Below, piece by piece: positions 1 through 4,734 of a DNA stretch of 6,780 bases. A program made the translations under genes and the position numbers. This stretch comes from Spirochaetaceae bacterium (GTDB lineage: Bacteria > Spirochaetota > Spirochaetia > Treponematales > Breznakiellaceae), in assembly GCA_031280705.1 (NCBI GenBank), contig JAITGJ010000016.1, positions 1-6,780 of the forward strand, given 5' to 3'. A model generated the notes under the pieces. The model saw only the letters and a list, made by a program, of their open reading frames with translations, made no database searches and was not told where the DNA came from. Numbering within the stretch: position 1 is the first letter of the stretch; each line of letters begins with the position of its first letter.

Positions 1-28
1 ATTGGGGCGGAAATAACATAAAACAGCG

Positions 29-44
29 CGCGGCGCGGGCCGCG
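29..44. repeat. short GC hairpin upstream of the first gene
   Basis: CGCGGC (29-34) pairs perfectly with GCCGCG (39-44) across a 4-nt loop. It lies just before the ribosome-binding site of the 230-aa gene. It could end an upstream transcript or belong to this gene's leader; no U-run follows. A 6-bp stem in such GC-rich DNA can arise by chance, so the confidence is low. I see nothing else in bases 1-46. Confidence 0.25.
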
Positions 45-59
45 TAAAAGGAGAACGCT

Positions 60-752
60 ATGGCGCACGAAAATTGGCTTCCCGGTAGGCGGGACGATCA
101 ACTCCACATGGCAAAGAACTGGGGTGTGGTGCTGGCGGAGAAGGGGCCGGGATGGAATGTCCCGGCGGCGGAGATTGCGGAATGTGCCGCGCTTGCCACG
201 GTGGCGGAAACCGCGCTCCAGACGGCAAAATCAAACGAGCGCACGCAGGTAAATACCGCAGAGTGCCGGGACGCCTTTGACGCGCTGGTGGCAAAGATGC
301 GGTTTATCAAAAACCGCTGGTTCCTCCAGCCGCCGCTTACGGACGCGGAACTGGTCTCCCTCTCGCTGTCCCCGCGCGACACTACCAAAACGGACGTACC
401 CGCCCCGCGTCTTGAGGCGGAAGGGGACGTGCATTTTCCGGACTACGGCATTATCGAAATTACGAATATCCGCGTGCGGGGCGATATGGGCGCGGAGGAC
501 AAGCGGGCGTACCGGGGCGTGCGGATTTACTACGGCCTTACGGGAACGCCCACGCCGCAGGACCTGTTCCGTTTGAGCGAAGCGCCCGCCGCGGGGTACC
601 AGTTGCCGCACTCCATCTGGACCCAGCGGAAGAGCCACCGGTTTGCGTTTCCCGGAGAGAGCGGGAACCGCATTTACCTGTGCCTGTGTTACGAAAACGG
701 CAAGGGCGGGGCGGGCCCCTGGGGACCCATTTTAACGGCGATTATTCCGTAA
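60..752 (+). CDS. uncharacterised 230-aa protein, helical N-half and beta-rich C-half
   Basis: The function is unknown. The ATG at 60 follows a strong Shine-Dalgarno (AAAAGGAG, 46/47-53) with a 6-nt gap. No signal peptide or membrane segment is visible, so it is probably cytoplasmic. Residues about 12-90 look alpha-helical and Ala-rich (the QLHMAKNW and AECRDAFDALVAKMRFIK segments). Residues about 115-230 look like a beta-sandwich, with alternating hydrophobics and the motifs YRGVRIYYGLTG (151-162), LPHSIWTQRKSHRFAF (182-197) and CLCYENGKGGAGPWGPIL (208-225). From memory, similar proteins recur in gut treponemes and some other gut bacteria, always with the Y-G-L-T-G-T-P and E-N-x-K-G-x-x-G-P-x-G-P-I signatures; I cannot verify this here. 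The C-half could be a fibronectin-III-like module. Its codon use is GC-rich like the housekeeping genes, unlike the next gene. A 129-bp structured gap separates it from the lipoprotein gene. Confidence 0.8.
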   Translation: MAHENWLPGRRDDQLHMAKNWGVVLAEKGPGWNVPAAEIAECAALATVAETALQTAKSNERTQVNTAECRDAFDALVAKMRFIKNRWFLQPPLTDAELVSLSLSPRDTTKTDVPAPRLEAEGDVHFPDYGIIEITNIRVRGDMGAEDKRAYRGVRIYYGLTGTPTPQDLFRLSEAPAAGYQLPHSIWTQRKSHRFAFPGESGNRIYLCLCYENGKGGAGPWGPILTAIIP

Positions 753-774
753 GGGGAAAGCGCAACAGCGGGTG

Positions 775-800
775 TGTACGCAGTGTTACTGCGAGGTACA
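775..800. repeat. imperfect hairpin after the 230-aa gene
   Basis: TGTAC (775-779) pairs with GTACA (796-800), and GCAGT (780-784) with ACTGC (788-792), around a GTT loop with a GAG bulge on the 3' side (793-795). It begins 22 nt after the stop of the 230-aa gene and could help end that transcript, but no U-run follows (the next bases are TAGAGGGG). Confidence 0.35.
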
Positions 801-811
801 TAGAGGGGAGC

Positions 812-844
812 TATGCGGCATAAATCATGGATTTATGCCGCATA
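812..844. repeat. perfect 15-bp-stem hairpin (loop ATG)
   Basis: TATGCGGCATAAATC (812-826) and GATTTATGCCGCATA (830-844) are perfect reverse complements with a 3-nt loop. No U-tract follows on either strand, so a classical intrinsic terminator is unlikely. It may be an extragenic palindrome, a 3'-end stabiliser for the upstream mRNA, or part of the lipoprotein leader. Its 3' arm can also be drawn into a competing pairing, GCCGCA (837-842) with TGCGGC (857-862). Confidence 0.7.
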
Positions 845-845
845 A

Positions 846-860
846 CGCAAAAATTTTGCG
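846..860. repeat. 15-bp palindrome just upstream of the lipoprotein RBS
   Basis: CGCAAAA (846-852) and TTTTGCG (854-860) are inverted copies around a single central base. A one-base loop cannot form tightly in RNA, so as a site this makes more sense as double-stranded DNA, for example an operator for a dimeric protein. It lies 9 nt upstream of the AAGGAG of the lipoprotein gene. No regulator is identifiable here. Confidence 0.4.
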
Positions 861-869
861 GCCAAAGTG

Positions 870-875
870 AAGGAG
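870..875 (+). promoter_or_regulatory. ribosome-binding site fixing the lipoprotein start
   Basis: AAGGAG lies 6 nt upstream of ATG 882. An in-frame GTG at 867 overlaps this site and would itself have no Shine-Dalgarno, so ATG 882 is preferred. Confidence 0.8.
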
Positions 876-881
876 AAAACA

Positions 882-1325
882 ATGGCGAAGAAGAATTATG
901 TGCGGGGAATACTGGCAATAGTACTAACATTGGGTTTAGTAGTTATTGGATGTGATAATGGCACGACCGGCAATGGCAATGACAATAGCCTGCCACCAGG
1001 TAAAGTTGGTGTTATTAATTTTGCATCTTCTCCACCGGATGCTTTCTGGGAAATTCGTGTTACTCCGGTTGCCGTCAATGGTACAGGCGATTTAGCATCA
1101 GGATACGCGGCTACCAGCTCGACAAATGCCACTGATTATATGAACGGAAAAGCATATTTAAATCAAATGGCTTTTCCTGAAATGACTTTCCCAACATTTG
1201 ACCCCAATGGAACCTATACGGTAGTGTATATCCCCAGTGGCGGTGCCGGTGCCAAAAAGAAATCAGGTGTACAGTTTTCAGATGGAAGTACTACGCTTGA
1301 CATAAATTCAATGGATTCATTGTGA
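882..1325 (+). CDS. small secreted lipoprotein (147 aa), function unknown
   Basis: The N-terminus is a classic lipoprotein signal: MAKKNYVR (basic), a hydrophobic core at residues 9-22, and a relaxed lipobox V-I-G-C with the lipidated cysteine at residue 24. The mature protein would begin CDNGTTGNGNDN, an Asn/Gly-rich flexible tether typical of treponeme surface lipoproteins. Residues about 36-147 look beta-rich, including VGVINFASSP, FWEIRVTPV, YTVVYIPSGG and a C-terminal SGVQFSDGSTTLDI strand-turn-strand unit. I infer anchoring in a membrane by the lipid, with a small Ig- or lectin-like domain; no ligand can be named. Base composition is about 44% GC over 901-1320, against about 57-75% in sampled blocks of neighbouring genes, and codons are AT-rich (TTA, AAT, GAT, ATA). 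This suggests recent acquisition or membership of an AT-rich paralogous family. It is flanked by hairpins on both sides, and the 11-mer AAATTTTGCGG occurs both before (851-861) and after it (1369-1379). Confidence 0.85.
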   Translation: MAKKNYVRGILAIVLTLGLVVIGCDNGTTGNGNDNSLPPGKVGVINFASSPPDAFWEIRVTPVAVNGTGDLASGYAATSSTNATDYMNGKAYLNQMAFPEMTFPTFDPNGTYTVVYIPSGGAGAKKKSGVQFSDGSTTLDINSMDSL

Positions 1326-1335
1326 ATTGAAAGTA

Positions 1336-1359
1336 CGCCACGCCGTCCCTGGCGTGGCG
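1336..1359 (+). terminator. GC-rich hairpin after the lipoprotein gene, probable terminator
   Basis: CGCCACGCC (1336-1344) pairs perfectly with GGCGTGGCG (1351-1359) around a GTCCCT loop, 10 nt after the stop codon. Position and stability suit a 3' end, but only CTTCG follows rather than a U-run, so termination may be weak or factor-assisted. The rest of the gap (1360-1482) holds no gene I can support. Confidence 0.5.
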
Positions 1360-1482
1360 CTTCGTAACAAATTTTGCGGTGACGGCGCTGGGACGCCCGG
1401 CACTGCTTTGGGGCGCTCTGCGGCGCCGGAGACCCCCATTCGCTTATCCTTTTTTACTATCCAGCCAGGGCATCATGGCCCT

Positions 1483-1510
1483 TTGTTTCATCCGCCGGGT
1501 GTGGTATAGT
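1483..1510 (+). promoter_or_regulatory. extended -10 promoter for aspS
   Basis: TATAGT at 1505-1510 (5 of 6 matches to TATAAT) is preceded by TGG (1502-1504), giving a TGN extended -10. A weak -35, TTGTTT, lies at 1483-1488 with a 16-bp spacer. Transcription would start about 7 nt after the -10, at about 1517, which is the A of the aspS ATG. No Shine-Dalgarno is visible between the -10 and the ATG. Confidence 0.6.
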
Positions 1511-1516
1511 GCGGTC

Positions 1517-3418
1517 ATGGAACAGATGCGGCGCACGGCGACGTGCGGAGAACTCAGGCGGGCCGACGCGGGCAGGCGCGTGGTACTGAACGGGTGGGTC
1601 CACCGGAAACGCGGCCACGGGGGGATTTCGTTCATCAATCTGCGGGACCGGTACGGCATCACGCAGGTTACGGCGGACACGGCGGATGCGGAGCTGCTCG
1701 CGGTGTGCGCGGAACTCCGCAACGAATTCTGCATAGCCGTGGAGGGCGCGGTGCGGGAACGGCCCGGCGATATGGTGAACGCCGCCATGCCCACGGGAGA
1801 AATCGAAGTGGCCGCGTCAAAAATCGTTATCTTGAACCGCGCGGATGTCCTGCCCTTCCAAATCAGCGCGGAAGGGGATACGCGGGAGGAACTGCGGCTC
1901 CGGTACCGGTACCTCGACCTCCGCTCAAGCGGTATGCAAAACCGTATCCGGCTCCGGCACGAAGCGGCGTTCGCCGTCCGTGCGTGGATGTCTTCCCACG
2001 GCTTTTACGAAATTGAAACGCCGTCCTTCATCCGTTCTACGCCCGAAGGCGCGCGGGACTATCTGGTGCCGTCTCGGCTCTATCCGGGGAAATTTTACGC
2101 GCTTCCCCAGTCGCCGCAGCTTTACAAGCAGATTCTGATGGTGGCGGGCTTTGACCGGTATTTCCAAATCGCCCGCTGTTACCGGGACGAGGACGCGCGC
2201 GGGGACCGCCAGCCGGAATTTACCCAAATCGACATCGAAATGTCCTTTGTAAACCGCGAAGACGTGCTTTCCATGACGGAAGGGCTTTTCGCGCATATCT
2301 TCCGCGCGTGTCTGGGCGTCGAACTTTCCGTGCCGTTTACGCGCCTTACCTGGGAAGAAGCGATGGAGCGCTACGGCAGCGACAAGCCCGATCTGCGCTT
2401 CGGCCTTGAGCTCCAGGATTTTTCCCCGTGGGTGGAACAGGGCGGGTTTGAGGCGTTCCGGGCCGCGCTGGCCGCGGGCGAAGCCGCCCGCCGCGCCGCC
2501 GTCGAAAAGGGAATTACGATACCGGGGGGCGCGGTCAAGGCGCTTGTGGTTCCCGCCGCGCTGGTGAAAACGCCGTATTCCCGCAAACAGATCGAAGAGC
2601 TTGAAGCCCACGCGAAGATATTCCGGGCAAAGGGCCTCGCGTGGATGAAAGCCGCCGGAACGGCAGCCGCGCCGGAACTGGAAGGCGGCGTGGGAAGGTT
2701 TTTCTCCGGCAGCGCGGCGGAGATTTGCGCGGGCCTTGGCGCAGTGCCCGGCGATTTGATTCTTCTCGTGGCCGATGAGCGCCGCATTACGGCAAATACG
2801 GCCCTGGGCGCGGTGCGCTCAAAACTGGGCCGGGACCTGGGACTCGCCGCGCCGCCCGCATCCGGGACGGAAACGGAAGACGCGGCCGCGTGGACGAGGG
2901 AAAAAGCCGCGCAACGCTTCGCCTTTACGTGGATTATCGACTTTCCGCTTTTTGAATACAACAGCGAAGCCGGACACTGGGAAGCGGCGCATCACATGTT
3001 TTCAAGTCCGCAGGAAGCGTACCTTGATACCATGGAAGAAGACCCCGGCGCGGTAAAGGGCGATCTGTACGATTTGGTGCTCAATGGCTATGAATTGGCG
3101 TCCGGCTCGATTCGTATTCATGATCCCGCGCTCCAAAAACGGATATTTTCGATTGTGGGCATTACCCCGGAAGAGGCGGAGGCGAAGTTCGGTTTTTTGA
3201 CGGAAGCCTTCAAATATGGCGCGCCGCCCCACGGGGGCATTGCGCCGGGGCTGGACCGGCTCGTGATGATCATGGCCGGCGAAACATCCATTAAGGAAGT
3301 AATCGCATTCCCCAAAGATTCTTTTGCAAAAAACCTTCTTGACGCAAGCCCATCGGAAGCAAGCGCCAAACAGCTTGAAGAACTGCACCTCGCGGTTGTG
3401 TACCCGGAAGGCACATGA
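1517..3418 (+). CDS. aspS: aspartate--tRNA ligase (AspRS, class II, bacterial type)
   Basis: It charges tRNA-Asp with aspartate in the cytoplasm. The N-terminal OB-fold anticodon-binding domain spans about residues 5-110 (TCGELRRADAGRRVVLNGWV, then FINLRDRYGITQV). The class II core begins at about 150 with RLRYRYLDLRS, followed by the QSPQLYKQ loop (from Q198), motif 2 (FQIARCYRDEDARGDRQPEF, F216-F235) and motif 3 (GIAPGLDRLVMIMAGETSIK, with R581). The bacterial GAD-type insertion lies between about 310 and 430, and the core resumes at about 469 (FAFTWIIDFPLFEY). At 633 aa it is somewhat longer than the usual ~590. The ATG at 1517 matches the normal N-terminus of the family; upstream in-frame codons read as noncoding. 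H34 (in HRKRGHGG) and G84 (in VRERPG) match residues linked to non-discriminating AspRS. There is no Shine-Dalgarno, and the promoter abuts the ATG. The TGA overlaps the next gene's ATG (ATGA). Confidence 0.97.
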   Translation: MEQMRRTATCGELRRADAGRRVVLNGWVHRKRGHGGISFINLRDRYGITQVTADTADAELLAVCAELRNEFCIAVEGAVRERPGDMVNAAMPTGEIEVAASKIVILNRADVLPFQISAEGDTREELRLRYRYLDLRSSGMQNRIRLRHEAAFAVRAWMSSHGFYEIETPSFIRSTPEGARDYLVPSRLYPGKFYALPQSPQLYKQILMVAGFDRYFQIARCYRDEDARGDRQPEFTQIDIEMSFVNREDVLSMTEGLFAHIFRACLGVELSVPFTRLTWEEAMERYGSDKPDLRFGLELQDFSPWVEQGGFEAFRAALAAGEAARRAAVEKGITIPGGAVKALVVPAALVKTPYSRKQIEELEAHAKIFRAKGLAWMKAAGTAAAPELEGGVGRFFSGSAAEICAGLGAVPGDLILLVADERRITANTALGAVRSKLGRDLGLAAPPASGTETEDAAAWTREKAAQRFAFTWIIDFPLFEYNSEAGHWEAAHHMFSSPQEAYLDTMEEDPGAVKGDLYDLVLNGYELASGSIRIHDPALQKRIFSIVGITPEEAEAKFGFLTEAFKYGAPPHGGIAPGLDRLVMIMAGETSIKEVIAFPKDSFAKNLLDASPSEASAKQLEELHLAVVYPEGT

Positions 3419-4002
3419 AAGCGGTACGGGAACTCGCGGAACTGTACGCCGTTTTTTTCCGCGTGGGCCTTATGACCTTTGGCGGCGGGTACGCGATTCT
3501 GCCGGTTATTGAACGGGAACTGATTGTCCGGCGCGGCTGGATAACGCTTGAAGAAGTGCTGGATTACTACACGATCGGGCAGGTAACGCCCGGCGTTATC
3601 GCGGTAAATACCGCTACCTTTATCGGGAGCAAACGGCGGGGCGTAGCCGGGGGCATTACCGCCACGCTGGGATTCATCAGCCCGTCGCTTCTTTTGGTAA
3701 CGGTGATCGCCGCTTTTATTGCCAACTTCGCGGACCTCCCCCTTGTCGAGCGGGCATTCCGGGGCATCCGCGCCGCCGTGAGCGTACTGATTTTCGACTC
3801 GGTTATCAAAATGCTGAAGGGCGTCTTTCGCCGTCCTGCAACAGCGATTCTGTTCAGCGCGGCGTTTTTGCTGTCATTACTGGTTTCACTTTCCCCGGCA
3901 TGGGTGGTAACCGGTGCGGGCCTTATGGGTTTTCTGCTTTTCAGAAAAGACGCCCCCGGTAACGGCGACACCGGCAGCGCCGGTAACGGCAAAGACGCGT
4001 GA
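3415..4002 (+). CDS. chromate transporter family protein, first half-size subunit (ChrA-type)
   Basis: This is a 195-aa single-domain member of the chromate transporter family (CHR, Pfam PF02417) in the inner membrane. The signature runs FFRVGLMTFGGGYAILPVIE (14-33), then GWITLEEVLD (41-50), QVTPG (56-60), N65 and a Gly-rich G-x-x-GG-x-x-A-x-x-G-F-x-x-PS stretch (76-91). Hydrophobic spans lie at about 90-104, 119-134, 141-160 and 162-176. Half-size CHR proteins usually occur as adjacent pairs thought to work together as a heterodimer with opposite orientation; that is family knowledge. Chromate efflux is the namesake activity, but the natural substrate in anaerobes is unproven and may be another oxyanion. 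The ATG overlaps the aspS stop by 4 nt, with only a weak GGAAGG upstream, so translation is probably coupled. The C-terminal tail (PGNGDTGSAGNGKDA) is low-complexity and carries an 11-bp DNA repeat. Confidence 0.9.
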   Translation: MKAVRELAELYAVFFRVGLMTFGGGYAILPVIERELIVRRGWITLEEVLDYYTIGQVTPGVIAVNTATFIGSKRRGVAGGITATLGFISPSLLLVTVIAAFIANFADLPLVERAFRGIRAAVSVLIFDSVIKMLKGVFRRPATAILFSAAFLLSLLVSLSPAWVVTGAGLMGFLLFRKDAPGNGDTGSAGNGKDA

Positions 4003-4550
4003 TGAATATACTGCTCCTTGCCGTGGAATTTTTTAAAATAGGACTTTTTTCCGTGGGTGGAGGGCTTGCCACGCTGCCCTTTCTCTACCGCTTTGCGGAG
4101 ACGCACCCTCTGCTTGACCCGGCCATGATCCCCGATATGCTGGCCGTGGCAGAGTCCCTTCCCGGCGCGATTGGGATAAATCTCGCCATTTACACGGGGT
4201 TCCGCTGCGCGGGAATTCCCGGCGCGCTGGCTGCGGGCGCCGGCCTTGCCGCGCCGTCAATCATCATCATTCTGATCATCGCGCGGATGTTCGCGGCATT
4301 CCGGGAAAACCGCGCGGTACAGGCGGCGTTTACGGGCCTCCGCCCCGCCGCGGCGGGACTGCTTTCCGCGGCATTTTTGCTTGCCCTGCGCGGAAGCCTC
4401 TGGAATGCGGAGGCGGCGGCATGGCGGGAACGCATCCGCCTCCCTGAATGCGGCATCTTTCTCGCGCTGTTTTTACTGACGCGGAAGATCAAGCTCCACC
4501 CGGCGATCTGGATCATCCTGGCGGGAACGGCGGGTGTACTGCTGACTTGA
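4002..4550 (+). CDS. chromate transporter family protein, second half-size subunit (ChrA-type)
   Basis: This is the partner of the preceding gene: 182 aa and a single CHR (PF02417) domain. The N-terminus repeats the family signature as FFKIGLFSVGGGLATLPFLY (10-29). It continues with MLAVAESLPGAIGINLAIYTG (about 46-66; family positions Q/E-S-x-PG and N60) and GIPGALAAGAGLAAPS (71-86). Membrane spans are likely at about 86-101, 114-130, 150-160 and 168-181. It differs from subunit 1 in helix content and charge, as expected for an asymmetric pair. Start choice: ATG 4002 gives a TGATG junction with the upstream stop. A GTG at 3999 would add one residue and give a 4-nt overlap. There is no strong Shine-Dalgarno, so coupling to the upstream gene is likely. 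It is the last gene of the aspS transcript and is followed by the repeat cluster. Confidence 0.9.
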   Translation: MNILLLAVEFFKIGLFSVGGGLATLPFLYRFAETHPLLDPAMIPDMLAVAESLPGAIGINLAIYTGFRCAGIPGALAAGAGLAAPSIIIILIIARMFAAFRENRAVQAAFTGLRPAAAGLLSAAFLLALRGSLWNAEAAAWRERIRLPECGIFLALFLLTRKIKLHPAIWIILAGTAGVLLT

Positions 4551-4570
4551 CCGGCGGGGCGGCGTTTACG

Positions 4571-4598
4571 AACCGGCTCTATGGACGGACACTAAATA
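4571..4598 (+). repeat. 28-bp direct repeat, copy 1
   Basis: It starts AACCGGCTCT and ends with the 19-bp core TATGGACGGACACTAAATA (4580-4598). It matches 4697-4724 except at two positions. Unlike copy 2 it lacks the preceding inverted arm, so it looks like a 5'-truncated copy. Confidence 0.85.
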
Positions 4599-4600
4599 GA

Positions 4601-4634
4601 GTCTGTCTATAATGTAGACACATTATAGACAGAC
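4601..4634. repeat. perfect 15-bp-stem hairpin A (loop AGAC)
   Basis: GTCTGTCTATAATGT (4601-4615) and ACATTATAGACAGAC (4620-4634) are perfect reverse complements. Each arm contains TATAAT read outwards-in, but no matching -35 was found on either strand. CCTCCTTGAAAA follows on the + strand, not a U-run. Confidence 0.8.
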
Positions 4635-4647
4635 CTCCTTGAAAACC

Positions 4648-4678
4648 GCATTTTCGCAGCCTTTGGGCGAGAAAATGC
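4648..4678. repeat. imperfect inverted repeat in the centre of the cluster
   Basis: GCATTTTC (4648-4655) pairs with GAAAATGC (4671-4678). A further GCC/GGC pairing is possible inside (4659-4661 with 4666-4668), giving an interrupted stem. Confidence 0.5.
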
Positions 4679-4681
4679 ACG

Positions 4682-4716
4682 GTCCGTCCATAAAGTAACC
4701 GACTTTATGGACGGAC
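4682..4716. repeat. perfect 15-bp-stem hairpin B (loop AACCG)
   Basis: GTCCGTCCATAAAGT (4682-4696) and ACTTTATGGACGGAC (4702-4716) are perfect reverse complements. It is the first hairpin met by a transcript leaving the thioesterase gene on the minus strand, 19 nt after that stop. Only a scattered T-run (CATTTTC) follows on that strand, so termination is plausible but not classical. Confidence 0.8.
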
Positions 4717-4724
4717 ACTAAATA
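4697..4724 (+). repeat. 28-bp direct repeat, copy 2
   Basis: It starts AACCGACTTT and ends with the same 19-bp core as copy 1 (4706-4724). It is offset by exactly 126 bp from copy 1. Its first part is the loop and 3' arm of hairpin B. Confidence 0.85.
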
Positions 4725-4734
4725 CCGCCCGTGA

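Larger units (their letters stand above)
4571..4724. repeat. composite palindromic repeat cluster between convergent genes
   Basis: This 154-bp block fills most of the gap between chrA (+) and the thioesterase gene (-). In order it holds a 28-bp direct repeat (4571-4598), a perfect 15-bp-stem hairpin (4601-4634), an 8-bp-arm inverted repeat (4648-4678), a second perfect 15-bp-stem hairpin (4682-4716), and the second 28-bp direct repeat (4697-4724), which overlaps that hairpin's loop and 3' arm. The two 28-bp copies match at 26 of 28 positions, including an identical 19-bp core (4580-4598 and 4706-4724). The hairpin 5' arms are related to each other (GTCTGTCTATAATGT and GTCCGTCCATAAAGT). No transposase is present. 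This could be a REP/BIME-like or MITE-like element, possibly serving as a two-way transcription stop. Confidence 0.75.

Noticed and set aside
1418..1455. Intrinsic terminator made from GC pairing at about 1419-1437 with T6 at 1450-1455
   Set aside because: The pairing is poor and more than 10 nt separate it from the T-run. The T-run more likely just precedes the aspS promoter.
1379..1516. In-frame upstream extension of aspS
   Set aside because: The added residues do not resemble an AspRS N-terminus, the segment contains the TATAGT promoter, and ATG 1517 gives the standard family start.
1925..2611. Long minus-strand reading frame opposite aspS (and similar ones opposite icd and chrA)
   Set aside because: Long antisense frames are expected in GC-rich DNA. 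The products look compositional (Arg/Ala/Pro-rich), with no recognisable domain, while the plus strand holds clear conserved enzymes.
3415..4550. Frameshifted single full-length chrA
   Set aside because: Each half begins with its own complete CHR signature and the junction is a clean TGATG, so this is a normal two-gene half-size pair rather than a broken full-length gene.
4579..4623. Minus-strand mini-ORF (MCLHYRQTLFSVRP) with a perfect AAGGAGG 10 nt upstream
   Set aside because: It is 14 codons long and lies wholly inside the palindromic repeat. Its sequence is explained by the repeat, and there is no other sign that it is coding.
4601..4634. Divergent promoters using the TATAAT in each arm of hairpin A
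   Set aside because: No acceptable -35 at 16-18 bp on either strand, and no gene in a suitable position downstream.
4571..4724. CRISPR-like array (two 28-bp repeats)
   Set aside because: There are only two copies, the 98-bp intervening stretch is itself palindromic, and there are no cas genes.
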